Shown in pieces: positions 25,617 to 34,954 of a stretch of DNA of 54,936 nt (position 1 is the stretch's first letter; each line of letters starts with the position of its first letter). The notes below the pieces were generated by a model. It was not told the DNA's origin. It was given only the letters and a program-made list of their open reading frames with translations, and searched no databases. This DNA comes from Chryseobacterium elymi (GTDB lineage Bacteria > Bacteroidota > Bacteroidia > Flavobacteriales > Weeksellaceae): positions 1 through 54,936 of the forward strand of contig NZ_QNUH01000023.1 in the NCBI RefSeq assembly GCF_003385495.1, read 5' to 3'. The position numbers were made by a program, and so were the translations under genes.

Positions 25617-27152
25617 TTATTTGTTTATGAGTAATTTCTCAGATAGAATAATCTTTCCCTGGTTTTCTACTTGAATAATGTAGGTTCCGTTTATGAATTG
25701 AGCAATATTTATAGAAACTTTTATATTATTATACTTTTCAGAGAATAATTTTCTTCCGGAAAGATCTGTAATGCTGATAGTGGATTCCGTAGGAAGATGA
25801 TCTACATAAACAAGTTCTTTTGCAGGGTTGGGATAAAATGAAAGCGAATTGGATTTGCTTGCTTCTGATGTTCCCAGTGTTAAAGAACTTCCCAATTTCA
25901 CTACCCAGTAATCTACCTTTCCATTGTTGCTAGTAAGATCGCCATCAGATGAGGCTGAATATCCGCCAATGATTAATCCTCCGTCTCCTGTCTCCTGTAT
26001 ACTTACTGGTTCATCTCTGGCGCTACCTCCCAATGTCTTTTCCCATAGAAGAGTACCTGTGCTATTTAATTTTATTATCCAATAATTAGTACCGTGAATG
26101 TTAAATCCTGAATATTGATTAGAATACCCCGCAACGGCATATCCTCCGTCTGTGGTCTGCTGAACACTCATGGCAACGTCTTCATTACTTGTTCCGAAAG
26201 ATTTTTGCCACTGCATATTTCCCGAGGAATCCATTTTAACAACCCAATAATCACTATCTCCATGATTTCCGGTTACATCGCCGTCTGTAGAATTACTGGT
26301 TCCAACGGCTATGTACCCTCCGTCGGTAGTTTGTTTAATATCCATGGAATAATCATTACCGCTTCCACCTAAGGCTTTCTTCCATTGAATATTTCCGGAA
26401 GAATCTAGTTTTATTACCCAATAGTCGTCATTGCCATGTCCTCCGATTGCATCTCCATCGTTGGATCCTAACCACCCAGTAATAATATATCCGTTATCTG
26501 TAGTTTGCTGAATAGTTTTCAGATATTCATAACCGCTTCCACCTATAGATTTCTGCCACTGTATATTACCTAAAGAGTTTAATTTTAGTATCCAAAAGTC
26601 GTTGCTGTGATTGCCTATTACATCTTCATCAGGAGCTCCTGCAGTTCCTGCAGCAACATATCCACCATCTGTAGTTTGGGCAACACTTAATCCTTGATCT
26701 TCCTGGCTGCTCCCATAAGTTTTTTGCCATTGTATATTTCCTGAGGGATCTAGTTTTATTACCCAGTAATCACTCATCCCTTTATTTTCGGTCACATCAC
26801 CATCTAAAGAAGATGTGGATCCTACAATGATATATCCTCCATCTGTAGTTTGCTTAATACTTGAGCCTTTGTCATCGCTGCTGCCCCCTAGGGATTTTTG
26901 CCATTGTACAGTACCTGAGGCGTCCATTTTTACTACCCAACAATCTTCTCCGCCATGACTTCCGGTCACATCATTATCAGCAGAGTTTGAAAATCCAATG
27001 GTGATATAACCTCCATCTGTGGTTTTTTGTATTTCCCGGGCATAATCAAATTCACTTCCGCCTACGGTTTTTTGCCACTGAATAGCAGGGGCCTGGGCAT
27101 AAAGAGTTAGAGAGCAGCCTAAGGCTGCCAGAATGTAAAATAATTTTTTCAT
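25617..27152 (-). CDS. Secreted repeat protein with T9SS type A sorting domain, probable seven-bladed propeller
   Basis: This is a 511-residue protein. Residues 1-20 are a Sec signal peptide (LYAQAPAIQ cut region). Residues about 21-430 contain seven repeats of roughly 55-58 residues with the pattern QTTDGGYI, then xDGDVTGNHG, DYWVVKLDSSGN and IQWQKxxGGS. A partial repeat at the N-terminus (IQWQKTVGGSEFDYA) would close the ring. The C-terminus (about 435-511) is a type A sorting domain (SLSFYPNPAKELVYV, ISITDLSGRKLF). It should be exported by the type IX system and anchored at or released from the surface. Function is unknown; the acidic DGDV loops may bind calcium. Confidence 0.92.
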   Translation of the reverse strand: MKKLFYILAALGCSLTLYAQAPAIQWQKTVGGSEFDYAREIQKTTDGGYITIGFSNSADNDVTGSHGGEDCWVVKMDASGTVQWQKSLGGSSDDKGSSIKQTTDGGYIIVGSTSSLDGDVTENKGMSDYWVIKLDPSGNIQWQKTYGSSQEDQGLSVAQTTDGGYVAAGTAGAPDEDVIGNHSNDFWILKLNSLGNIQWQKSIGGSGYEYLKTIQQTTDNGYIITGWLGSNDGDAIGGHGNDDYWVIKLDSSGNIQWKKALGGSGNDYSMDIKQTTDGGYIAVGTSNSTDGDVTGNHGDSDYWVVKMDSSGNMQWQKSFGTSNEDVAMSVQQTTDGGYAVAGYSNQYSGFNIHGTNYWIIKLNSTGTLLWEKTLGGSARDEPVSIQETGDGGLIIGGYSASSDGDLTSNNGKVDYWVVKLGSSLTLGTSEASKSNSLSFYPNPAKELVYVDHLPTESTISITDLSGRKLFSEKYNNIKVSINIAQFINGTYIIQVENQGKIILSEKLLINK

Positions 27153-27244
27153 TTGTATTTATTTGAAATTTTGTCGAATCTACGAAAAATTACTCTTTTT
27201 ATTCAATAAATTAGTAAATGCCATCATGTTTCTAATAGGTGTAC

Positions 27245-27277
27245 AAAAAAGCCTTACCAAAATAAATTGATAAGGCT
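27245..27277 (-). terminator. Terminator after the dsbD-like gene
   Basis: The stem AGCCTTACCAA/TTGATAAGGCT (27250-27260 with 27267-27277) has one mismatch and is followed by a T-run on the minus strand, 21 bases past the stop. Confidence 0.82.
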
Positions 27278-27297
27278 CATTATGTTTAGATTAAATC

Positions 27298-29373
27298 TTA
27301 CTTCGTTGTCTTGTAATAATTAACCCCGCATTCTAAGAATTTTTTGAAATCTTCTTTCGGCATATATCCGGATACAGGCGTATTGATTACTTTTCCGTCC
27401 GGTGTTATCAAAACGTAGTGAGGTTGGGAATTGTTGTTGAAATTCACCTGCTGGAATAAGCTCCAACGGTCACCAATCGTTTTTACCTTTTTTACCTGTC
27501 CTTCTCCAAGATCTATTTTTGTTTTCTGATCTTCAGGAAGCTCTTCCTTATCATCTACGTATAGAGATGCTAATACAACATCGTTCTGTAAAATCGGAAG
27601 GATATCCGGCTCGCTCCATACGAATTCCTCCATTTTTCGGCAATTTTCGCAGCCATAACCTGTGAAGTCAATCAAAATTGGTTTGTTTTCCTTTTTAGCC
27701 AGTTCAATAGCTTTAAAGAAATCATGCTCGGGATGCATTCCCAGAATTCCGTCTTTTTCATCATGAAGATAACTTACGTTCAAAGGAGGCAGAATTCCGC
27801 TTAACAGCTGTAGTTTTGGACGTTCTGCCGGAATTAATCCCTGGATCAGATAGATCACAAAACCTATTCCCAAAGCGCCTAATATCTTTCTTGTAATAGA
27901 AATCTTCGGTTTTTTATCATCGTGCGGAAATCTTATCAATCCAAATAAATAAAGGGCCAGTCCCAATGCAATGACTATCCAGATAGCAATGAAAAGTTCT
28001 CTTTTTAATAAGAAAGTCTTTGAAACTAAATCCGCTTTGGATAAGAATTTTAAAGCTAAAGCCAATTCTACAAAACCAAGAACTACTTTCACGGTATTCA
28101 TCCATCCGCCGGATTTTGGAAGACTTTGTAAAGCCTGTGGGAATAAAGCCAGCAATCCAAAAACAATGGCCCATGCAAGTCCGAATCCTGCCAGCGCAAA
28201 GGTAAGCAGCATAGGAACGTTGGTAGATCCCGTCACTGCGCTTCCCAGTAGACTTCCCAGGATAGGTCCGGTACATGAAAAAGAAACAATAACCAGCGTG
28301 AGTGCCATAAAGAAAATCCCGATGATTCCTCCTGCTTCTTCTGCTTTTGAAGATTTATTGGCAATAGAGCTCGGTAATGTGATATCATAATATCCGAAGA
28401 AACTTCCTGCGAAGAAAATGAATATGATAAAGAAGGCAATATTCAGCCATACGCTTGTAGATATTTCATTGAAAATATTCCCGGCAATTCCATCGATCAG
28501 ATGGAAAGGAAGACTCAGAAGGACAAAGATCAGAAGGATGAAAAATCCATAGATCATAGCATCTCTTTTACCTTTTGCCTTATTCTTATTTCCTTTTGTA
28601 AAGAAAGAAACCGTCAGAGGGATCATAGGGAAAACACATGGTGTCAGCAAAGCAATTAGACCACCTACAAATCCTAAGAATAAATAAGTCCAGTAATTTT
28701 CTCCGATTTCTTCCACGGCTGTTCCGCAGTCCGTCAAAGGTTTTTGGAAATCTATTGTTGCTATTTTCAACTGTTTCGGATCCAGTTTTGAAGTTTCTGT
28801 AACCACTACTTCTCCCTGTTCAGGAGCTGTAGCAACCGTTTCTATAGTTTTTACCGAATCTTTTATGGTTTCAGTTTTTTCTTCTACCGTTTCTTCAGTA
28901 GCTCCTTTTGGGGTTATTTTCTGATTGAATTCTAAAGTATTCGGGGCCAGACAAACCCTGTCATCACAGGTCTGATAAGTAATTTCAGAAGTAACGTCAG
29001 CAGGTTTTGTAGGGTCTTTTAATTTAAACTTCTGTTTGAAACCAGCAGAATTGGAATAAAAAACAATCGTCCCTCCAAAAGCTTCTGAAAATTCCTCGTG
29101 TTTTTTGCCGACTTCAGTAAACTTTCCGATCAGTTCAATATTTTTCCCTGAAACCTTATATTCAGTAGGAATTCCTGTGTCTTCAGGAAGATCTTTGGAA
29201 TAAATATGCCAGCCGCTTTCCATCGTAGCATTTAAAACCGCTTCATATTGGTTGTTCCCTAAATCGTTTACAGTGAACTTAAACTTTACAGGGTTCTTGA
29301 TCTGTGCCGAAAATCCGAGAGTAAGAAAAAAGAAAAGGAGAAACGAAATTTTATAAATCGAAGAGAATCGCAT
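27298..29373 (-). CDS. dsbD: DsbD-type protein-disulfide reductase
   Basis: This is a 691-residue membrane protein. It has a signal peptide, then an N-terminal periplasmic domain (residues about 25-200) with a cysteine pair (TYQTCDDRVCLAPN). A CcdA-like membrane core follows, with eight or so segments and the redox cysteines in TPCVFPMIPLTVSFF and SFSCTGPILGS. The C-terminal thioredoxin domain has the active site GYGCENCRKMEEFVW. It carries electrons from cytoplasmic thioredoxin to periplasmic proteins. It is transcribed alone, from the promoter at 29402-29432 to the terminator at 27245-27277. Confidence 0.94.
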   Translation of the reverse strand: MRFSSIYKISFLLFFFLTLGFSAQIKNPVKFKFTVNDLGNNQYEAVLNATMESGWHIYSKDLPEDTGIPTEYKVSGKNIELIGKFTEVGKKHEEFSEAFGGTIVFYSNSAGFKQKFKLKDPTKPADVTSEITYQTCDDRVCLAPNTLEFNQKITPKGATEETVEEKTETIKDSVKTIETVATAPEQGEVVVTETSKLDPKQLKIATIDFQKPLTDCGTAVEEIGENYWTYLFLGFVGGLIALLTPCVFPMIPLTVSFFTKGNKNKAKGKRDAMIYGFFILLIFVLLSLPFHLIDGIAGNIFNEISTSVWLNIAFFIIFIFFAGSFFGYYDITLPSSIANKSSKAEEAGGIIGIFFMALTLVIVSFSCTGPILGSLLGSAVTGSTNVPMLLTFALAGFGLAWAIVFGLLALFPQALQSLPKSGGWMNTVKVVLGFVELALALKFLSKADLVSKTFLLKRELFIAIWIVIALGLALYLFGLIRFPHDDKKPKISITRKILGALGIGFVIYLIQGLIPAERPKLQLLSGILPPLNVSYLHDEKDGILGMHPEHDFFKAIELAKKENKPILIDFTGYGCENCRKMEEFVWSEPDILPILQNDVVLASLYVDDKEELPEDQKTKIDLGEGQVKKVKTIGDRWSLFQQVNFNNNSQPHYVLITPDGKVINTPVSGYMPKEDFKKFLECGVNYYKTTK

Positions 29374-29401
29374 ATTTTTATTTTAAGTAAATACTGTTAT
29401 A

Positions 29402-29432
29402 CAAAAGTAATTGTTTTTTACACACTAATCAA
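29402..29432 (-). promoter_or_regulatory. Bacteroidota-type promoter of the dsbD-like gene
   Basis: On the minus strand, TTG (29430-29432), a 20-base spacer and TACTTTTG (29402-29409) match the consensus. The -33 box lies inside the 3' end of the ATP-grasp gene, so this gene can be expressed apart from the upstream operon. Confidence 0.65.
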
Positions 29433-30477
29433 CCGAAGAAATCTTCCTCAGCTTTTTTTCTATAGCCAGATTATTTTTTAAAGCTAAAAATCCCTCTTTT
29501 ATTTCCAAATAAGGAAAACCTGTTTCGTGATTTTTCCTGCTGATTTCCGCCATTATTTTCCAGTGTTTGGTGATTTCTTTCCATGCAAAAAATAAGGAAT
29601 GTTTTGGGTCATACATATGAGTTGGCTCACTTTTAGCACCGTTTATCTCTATGATTTTGAAATTTTTGCCCTTTTGTAACAGCTCTAAATTTTCAAACAT
29701 CACATCCAGCCTTCCGAAATAAAAGCCATTTACTTTGGTGCAGATTTCATTTATTTTTTGCTCTAATTTTTCTGTAACATCAGTTGAAATGTCTATAAAT
29801 TTAGCTCCTCTGGTATGGCTTCCAAACGGAATTAAAACAATTTCCTGGTTTTCAGGAACTATTTTTTTCATTTCATTCCCCATTTTTTGTTCTATAGCTT
29901 TGATTTGAAAAGCGCTTCTAGGATTTTCCATTACCAGTTCTCTCAAGTTTTTTTTGCCGTTTCCTTTTACAGAAAGAAATTCCTTTTTCACCATTCCGGT
30001 AATTTTTCCTTTTTTCTCGTCTGGAAAACGATGGTAAAAAATGCCAACTTCATTCCGGTAATTTATTTTTTCCTGAATTAAAAAATCACAATCATTATTG
30101 TTTTGATACCGTTCTAATTCATTTAAATCTTCGAGCTGAACAACACCTAAACCTTTCAATCCAATGTTTGGTTTTACAATAACAGGGAAGTTGATCGTTT
30201 GTGATGTTAGTTCAGATAAAATTTCCTGAAATGAAGTTTCTGAGGAAGCAAAAATGGTTTTCGGAATCCAGTTTTCGGGAATCAAATCATAGATTTCTTT
30301 TTTGCTTTCCATTGCCATTCCGCCATATTTTATGGAAGGATTTGCACCATGGAAAAACAAGAGCGTTCTTGCTTTCCAGGCACAGTAGAGCCAAACCGGA
30401 AAAAGTGGTAAATAAATGGAAAAAGTTGACCAGTATTCCCAATGTGCAAGTTTATGAAGGCGATGTTTGAGTTTCAT
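29425..30477 (-). CDS. ATP-grasp domain protein
   Basis: This 350-residue protein has an N-terminal hydrophobic stretch (residues about 17-38) followed by an ATP-grasp fold: FPVIVKPNIGLKGLGV (ATP-binding lysine), LIQEKINYRNEVGIF, YFGRLDVMF and the metal-site IIEINGAKSEPTH. It resembles D-alanine-D-alanine ligase-like or peptide-ligase proteins, but the substrate is unknown. It overlaps the NRDE gene by 26 bases and is the last gene of the minus-strand run that starts with the thioredoxin/peroxiredoxin gene. Confidence 0.85.
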   Translation of the reverse strand: MKLKHRLHKLAHWEYWSTFSIYLPLFPVWLYCAWKARTLLFFHGANPSIKYGGMAMESKKEIYDLIPENWIPKTIFASSETSFQEILSELTSQTINFPVIVKPNIGLKGLGVVQLEDLNELERYQNNNDCDFLIQEKINYRNEVGIFYHRFPDEKKGKITGMVKKEFLSVKGNGKKNLRELVMENPRSAFQIKAIEQKMGNEMKKIVPENQEIVLIPFGSHTRGAKFIDISTDVTEKLEQKINEICTKVNGFYFGRLDVMFENLELLQKGKNFKIIEINGAKSEPTHMYDPKHSLFFAWKEITKHWKIMAEISRKNHETGFPYLEIKEGFLALKNNLAIEKKLRKISSVD

Positions 30478-31162
30478 TTTTAAGGGAAATTTTTTCAGGT
30501 TTTGAAAATGGATTAAGTAGGTTGTGATGTTTCAATGTGATTTTACCAGAAATAACGAGCTGTGTTGTACTGATGGTTTGTATCGTGTTTTTTCTTTTTA
30601 TAGTAATTCCGTTCTCCAGATCATCGGTTTTTTGATGGTGGAAATCCCAGATCGTTTTTTCAGAAATCGTCTTGTTTTTCAGAAATTCTTTAAAAATTTG
30701 TTTTCTTTTTTCTGTTGCAGTTTTATCATACAAAGTAGCGGAAGACCAAATGTATGGACGATTTAAATCTAATATTTTAAAATGTTTTTCCGAACCATCC
30801 CAATGGAATTCTGCCAATTGATTTTCCTGAAAAACAACCAAAGTGAAAGGTTCAATGTTTTGCAAATCAATTAGTTGTAATGCGTTGGAGATGTTTTCTT
30901 TCTCCATTAAATCTAAAACAATGATTCCTCGGCTTTTTCGATATTCTGCTTCTCTTTGATGATTTTCGAAAGCTCCGTTTAATAAAATTAGAGCATTCCC
31001 ATTTTCTGAAACCGCAAACCAAGTTCCTTTTTTTGTGGCATCTTTCGGATAAAAGATGTGATTTTCATTGTGAATTTCCTGTGCAGAGCGATTGGGTTTT
31101 TCGTCTCTGTTGGAAGTCAGAATGATTTTGTCTTTCAGCGGAAAATACGTTACAGTACACAT
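30452..31162 (-). CDS. NRDE (TANGO2-like) family protein
   Basis: This 236-residue protein opens MCTVTYFPLKDKIILTSNRDE, the family signature: Cys2 as a likely N-terminal nucleophile and the NRDE motif. It continues with TWFAVSENGNALILLNG. The family is widespread from bacteria to human TANGO2 and its biochemical role is unsettled. Its start directly abuts the DinB-like stop (no gap) and its end overlaps the ATP-grasp gene. Confidence 0.93.
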   Translation of the reverse strand: MCTVTYFPLKDKIILTSNRDEKPNRSAQEIHNENHIFYPKDATKKGTWFAVSENGNALILLNGAFENHQREAEYRKSRGIIVLDLMEKENISNALQLIDLQNIEPFTLVVFQENQLAEFHWDGSEKHFKILDLNRPYIWSSATLYDKTATEKRKQIFKEFLKNKTISEKTIWDFHHQKTDDLENGITIKRKNTIQTISTTQLVISGKITLKHHNLLNPFSKPEKISLKNETQTSPS

Positions 31163-31672
31163 TTAGTTTAGGTTTTGAGTTTCTCTGTATTGAATAGTTG
31201 AAGGTGCAACCCCGAAATTTTTGTTGAGTAAATGACTCATTTTAATCTCGTTAAAAGCCACTTTTATCAATGCCTGATGATGAATGCAATGCTCGATGTT
31301 GTACAAAAGTTCCCGAAAGAAATTGGTGGGGATTTCCAAAGAAACATTTCCCACGGTCTGATGCATCATCAAATTTTTGTTTGGCAAGTTGATGTTGGCA
31401 AGTATTTCGGAAATAGCCTGTATCGCTTTTTCAGGATTTTTTTCTAATTCCAGATTTCTTTGTCTTTCGTCATAATTAATTTGATTAGTATCATAAGTGT
31501 TCAGTAAAATTTCCAAGAACTCAATAATATGTCTCGTATGACCACCAATAGTAGAACCGTCCAGTGAAGGAATATTGTGGGTGTACATTTTTGCTGAAAC
31601 TTTTCTAAGTAAATTCTGTTGTTCGGTAAGAATCTCGTGTAAGATGGCATAAACCGATTCGTCCTTATTCAT
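31163..31672 (-). CDS. DinB-superfamily protein
   Basis: This 169-residue four-helix-bundle candidate has histidines placed as in the DinB/YfiT metal site: GGHTRHIIEFLE in the second helix and NIEHCIHHQALIKV in the last. DinB-like proteins include metal-dependent thiol transferases that use bacillithiol in some bacteria, which would suit a host with bshB1, but the substrate is not known. It overlaps the DoxX-like gene by four bases and abuts the NRDE gene. Confidence 0.85.
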   Translation of the reverse strand: MNKDESVYAILHEILTEQQNLLRKVSAKMYTHNIPSLDGSTIGGHTRHIIEFLEILLNTYDTNQINYDERQRNLELEKNPEKAIQAISEILANINLPNKNLMMHQTVGNVSLEIPTNFFRELLYNIEHCIHHQALIKVAFNEIKMSHLLNKNFGVAPSTIQYRETQNLN

Positions 31673-32034
31673 ACTTTACTTTTTTTAAATTTAAATAAAA
31701 GAATCACACAGAAAACAAGAACGGTAAAAGCAAGATAAAATAATTTTCCACCATCGTTATTGGTTTCAATTCCTAGAATGAAAATGTGTGAAGTTATAGC
31801 TCCAATCATCGTAAAAAATCCTAAAAAGGCTCCCCAAAAAGTAGTTTTCGGATTCAGAATTAAAACTGCCGTGATGAGTTCCAAAATACCTGAAAAGATC
31901 CGTCCAAAAGGTTCTGCATGAAGCTTAGAAAAAATAGCGACAGAATCCGGATGAGCCGTAAATTTGAAGAATAAAGTTTGCAGCAAAATGATAGCGGGAA
32001 GTAATCTTAATGCCCAATTGATAAAGTTTTTCAT
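31669..32034 (-). CDS. DoxX-like small membrane protein
   Basis: This 121-residue protein has four predicted membrane segments (ALRLLPAIILLQTLFFKF, RIFSGILELITAVLIL, WGAFLGFFTMIGAI, LFYLAFTVLVFCVILLF). It resembles the DoxX/DoxD family, members of which act in thiol and oxidant handling. The ATG at 32034 (MKNFINWAL) is chosen. The longer upstream frame lacks membrane character and overlaps the DM13 gene. It follows DM13 by 10 bases. Confidence 0.82.
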   Translation of the reverse strand: MKNFINWALRLLPAIILLQTLFFKFTAHPDSVAIFSKLHAEPFGRIFSGILELITAVLILNPKTTFWGAFLGFFTMIGAITSHIFILGIETNNDGGKLFYLAFTVLVFCVILLFKFKKSKV

Positions 32035-32044
32035 ATTTGTATAA

Positions 32045-32473
32045 TTATAATTTTTCAAGTAAGGCATAAGAAAATAAATGATTGTACTGTTGGCAATGAA
32101 CAACTGCGTATTTGTACTCATCAAAGTTTACCGGGCTTGTGAAAGTATAGGCTTGTCCGCCGTTTACAGATTTCAGTTTTCCTAACGAAACAAATTGTGA
32201 AGGTTGCTGTTCTTTGCTGACATAAACATACAAATCCGGACCATTGCTAATTGTGAAACCATCATTAAGAACCAAAGTATAAGTTCCTTCTTTTTGATAA
32301 ATTTCAGCTTTTCCGTTGACGTTATTTCCATAAGGTCCCTGCATAAAGTTTCCGGAATATTTTAACGTAGCGTTTTCCGGAGCCATTTCCATTAAATCTT
32401 CTGTTGCGGTATTTTCTCGGATGCAGGAAACCAAAAGAAGGGCTGTAATGAAGGTAATGATCATTGTTTTCAT
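32045..32473 (-). CDS. DM13-domain lipoprotein
   Basis: This 142-residue protein has a signal sequence ending in the lipobox LLVSC (Cys17), then a DM13 domain at about 40-140: YSGNFMQGPYGNNVNGKAEIY, DLYVYVSKEQ and the conserved cysteine near the end (AVVHCQQYNHLFSYALL). DM13 domains have been proposed to take part in electron transfer. It is anchored in the envelope beside a beta-barrel and a YHS protein. Confidence 0.88.
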   Translation of the reverse strand: MKTMIITFITALLLVSCIRENTATEDLMEMAPENATLKYSGNFMQGPYGNNVNGKAEIYQKEGTYTLVLNDGFTISNGPDLYVYVSKEQQPSQFVSLGKLKSVNGGQAYTFTSPVNFDEYKYAVVHCQQYNHLFSYALLEKL

Positions 32474-32518
32474 AACTTCTGATGTTTTTATTTGTGATAA
32501 ATTTTCTGATTGAGGGTA

Positions 32519-33433
32519 TTAAAACTTTATTCTGTATTCTACATTGGCGATGAAGCTTCTCGTCAATCCATCGGGTCTGGATTTTCTCACAAGAAAAGGA
32601 ACACCCATATTAAGCTGAATGCCATTTCTTCGGTTGATTTCGTAGTCCAGATAAACATTTCCGTTCAGCGTAAGTCCTTCTGAGTTTTTAATCTCTTGTT
32701 CTACATTGTTTTGGTTAGTAAATCGATCGTTTTTCAGGTGATAAATCGGCAAAATGCTTGGGGTAAGTCTTATTTTTGAATTAATCATTAGAGGATAAGA
32801 AACTCTCAGCAAAACATCACCGCTTCTTTGGAATTTATTGGTGGATAAAAATCCTCTCAACTCCGAACTTGCAGGATATTGTGAAGCCAGAAACTGATTG
32901 TCATTATGTGTTAACGGCTGTTGAAGAGCGGCAACCAACTGTATTTTTTTAATTTCATATCCAATTCCTAGAATCAGGTCAAAAGTTCCCAGACTGGACT
33001 GATAATCCATTGGTAACGGTAAATTGTTATTGGAGTTTCCTGCGTCTGACAAAGGAATTTTTGCACCCAAAGTAAACTTCAAACTGTTACCGGCTTTATA
33101 ATTGGCATTCAGAAAAAGATCGGAAAGTCCGAAAGTGGAAATATTATTTCCGTTTTGTGCCAAAGTGGTCAATTTTGCATCAATGCCAAATTTATCTCCG
33201 ATTTGTCTGTTGTATTCTACGTAATTTCCAAAAACAGAAATCGAATTATATGCTTTGCCAAAGAAAATCCCTGTCTTGATTTGATTACGATAAGTTTTTA
33301 CGCTGTCATTATTATTTGGCTGAAAGCTGTTAACTGTACAAAAACCAGCATCACTGCATCCTTGTGCAAATAAATAGTTGCTTTGCAGAAATAGTAAAAA
33401 TGCTGTTCCCAAGGAAATTTTAAAGGGTTTCAT
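32519..33433 (-). CDS. Outer-membrane beta-barrel protein
   Basis: This 304-residue protein has a Sec signal peptide (cut near LFAQG) and a cysteine pair just after it (GCSDAGFC). A series of amphipathic strands follows, ending in aromatic FIANVEYRIKF, the terminal phenylalanine typical of outer-membrane barrels. It recalls the small transporter-like barrels annotated as phenol-degradation MetA-like, but no substrate can be stated. Neighbours suggest a metal or redox context. Confidence 0.8.
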   Translation of the reverse strand: MKPFKISLGTAFLLFLQSNYLFAQGCSDAGFCTVNSFQPNNNDSVKTYRNQIKTGIFFGKAYNSISVFGNYVEYNRQIGDKFGIDAKLTTLAQNGNNISTFGLSDLFLNANYKAGNSLKFTLGAKIPLSDAGNSNNNLPLPMDYQSSLGTFDLILGIGYEIKKIQLVAALQQPLTHNDNQFLASQYPASSELRGFLSTNKFQRSGDVLLRVSYPLMINSKIRLTPSILPIYHLKNDRFTNQNNVEQEIKNSEGLTLNGNVYLDYEINRRNGIQLNMGVPFLVRKSRPDGLTRSFIANVEYRIKF

Positions 33434-33455
33434 AATTTTAATTTTTTGATGGGGA

Positions 33456-33902
33456 TTAATTGGTCAGTTTTTTCCAGTTTTGGTCTGCGCTTTTTTTCAG
33501 TTTTTCCTCGTTCTTATTCCAGGAAGAGAGGGTATTGTTGAAAAATTTATTGTAGAACAAATGAGTTTTTCCACCGATTATTTTAAAAGTTGTAGGATTG
33601 ATTTCCACTTTTTCACCATAATCTCCAAGTGCAAAAGCACACCAACCACCGTAAACAGGTTCGTATTTGGCGGGATCTTTTTTCAGAAGTTCTTTATTTT
33701 TTTCCGAAGAAGTGTAATAAATAGCTCCGTTTACATTGACTGCCAATTCTTTTTTACCTTTTACCGCTTTTTTCTGTTCGATGTAAGAAACAGGATCATA
33801 GCCCTGAATTGCCAGTTTGTTTTCTAAATTTCGGTGTTCGTTTTTTTGAGCAGGTGCAGAAAACGAAACCCAAAAAGTCAGGATGATTATTATATTTTTC
33901 AT
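33456..33902 (-). CDS. Secreted YHS-domain protein
   Basis: This 148-residue protein has a signal peptide (cut near SAPAQ) and a YHS-like domain: NKLAIQGYDPVSYIEQKKAVKG, YYTSSEKNKELLKKDPAKYEPVYGGWCAFAL. YHS domains occur with metal transport proteins, and periplasmic forms are often next to thiol or metal genes. It starts one base after the stop of the thioredoxin/peroxiredoxin gene, so the two are tightly coupled. Confidence 0.9.
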   Translation of the reverse strand: MKNIIIILTFWVSFSAPAQKNEHRNLENKLAIQGYDPVSYIEQKKAVKGKKELAVNVNGAIYYTSSEKNKELLKKDPAKYEPVYGGWCAFALGDYGEKVEINPTTFKIIGGKTHLFYNKFFNNTLSSWNKNEEKLKKSADQNWKKLTN

Positions 33903-33903
33903 A

Positions 33904-34866
33904 TTAAAGTTGTTTTAAAATATCTTCCAAAGAAGCTCTTTCTTTATAGTCGGGATTGAAATGTCTCCAGATTATTTTTTGATTTTCGTCTAAAATGTAG
34001 GTGGCAGAAACCGGCAGTCTCCCAGACTCATCGGAACGGCTTTTTCTGAAATCGTCTCCCAAATGTTTTTCGTAGAAATCAAGCGTTTTTTTCTCTGGTG
34101 TGTGCAGAACATCAAAAAGTTCTGCAATTCTGTAGTTTTCATCATACAAAATAGAATAGGCAGTTTTGGTTTTGCTGATGGTTTTTTCGATAAACTCAGG
34201 TTTTTCGGGAGAAATGATGACCAATCTTGTGTTTTTCGATTGTAATTCCGGAGTAAGATTTTGGAGGCTTTCGATGTATTTATTACAGTACGGACACCAT
34301 TGCCCACGAATAAAAACCAACACCGTTTTCTTTTTTTCCTGAGACAGCGAAAATGTTTTTTCAAATTGGTCTTTCGCAGTAAAATCAGGAATGGTTTCGC
34401 CCACCATTTTGCCTTTTACTTCTTCCAGCGTTTTGTTTTTTTTGTTCGGGTTTCTTTTTTCTAAAACCGACTGTCCGACATTTAAAAATTGTGCAGCGTT
34501 GTAATATCCATATTCATACTGCACCAGTTCACCGTTTTGGTCTAAAAAAAGAAAGGAAGGATAATTAACGATTTTGAATTTTTTGGCAAGTTCTGTTCCC
34601 TCTTTTTCAGCATCAATATAAAGGCTGATGAAATTTTTATTGAAAAGTTCTCCCAGTTCAGGATTCGGGAATGTATTCTTTTTCATCAGTTTACAGGGTC
34701 CGCACCAAGTCGTGTACAAATCAATGAAGATGAGTTTGTTTTCCTGTTGTGCTAGTTTTTTGGCTTCTTCTAAATTTTTAGTTTGAAAATTAATTCCGGT
34801 TTTGCTTTGCGCATTGAACGAAATTGCAATTAAAAAGAAGAGTGTATAAATTGTTTTTGTGAACAT
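33904..34866 (-). CDS. Secreted thioredoxin - peroxiredoxin-like fusion
   Basis: This 320-residue protein has a signal peptide (about residues 1-20) and two thioredoxin-fold domains. The first (25-135) has TTWCGPCKLMKK with Cys55/Cys58. The second (about 155-320) is AhpC/TSA-like with RGQWCPYCNKY (Cys191/Cys194), where the CxxC replaces the single peroxidatic cysteine context. It is likely a periplasmic thiol oxidoreductase. It leads a nine-gene minus-strand run and lies just after the sigma-factor gene and its terminator. No TAnnTTTG box is seen before it. Confidence 0.9.
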   Translation of the reverse strand: MFTKTIYTLFFLIAISFNAQSKTGINFQTKNLEEAKKLAQQENKLIFIDLYTTWCGPCKLMKKNTFPNPELGELFNKNFISLYIDAEKEGTELAKKFKIVNYPSFLFLDQNGELVQYEYGYYNAAQFLNVGQSVLEKRNPNKKNKTLEEVKGKMVGETIPDFTAKDQFEKTFSLSQEKKKTVLVFIRGQWCPYCNKYIESLQNLTPELQSKNTRLVIISPEKPEFIEKTISKTKTAYSILYDENYRIAELFDVLHTPEKKTLDFYEKHLGDDFRKSRSDESGRLPVSATYILDENQKIIWRHFNPDYKERASLEDILKQL

Positions 34867-34900
34867 AAGATAAAGTATTTACTATGAAGTTCCCAAAAAC

Positions 34901-34931
34901 AAAAAAAATCACCCAATGAAAAGGTGATTTT
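34901..34931 (-). terminator. Terminator after the sigma-factor gene
   Basis: The stem AAAATCACC/GGTGATTTT (34905-34913 with 34923-34931) has a 9-base loop and at least eight T on the minus strand. It separates the sigma-factor gene from the thioredoxin-led operon. Confidence 0.88.
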
Positions 34932-34954
34932 CTATAATGTATTGATAATCAGTT

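Noticed and set aside
30524..30766. Plus-strand 80-residue frame opposite the NRDE gene
   Set aside because: Antisense to the NRDE gene, with no start-site or family support.
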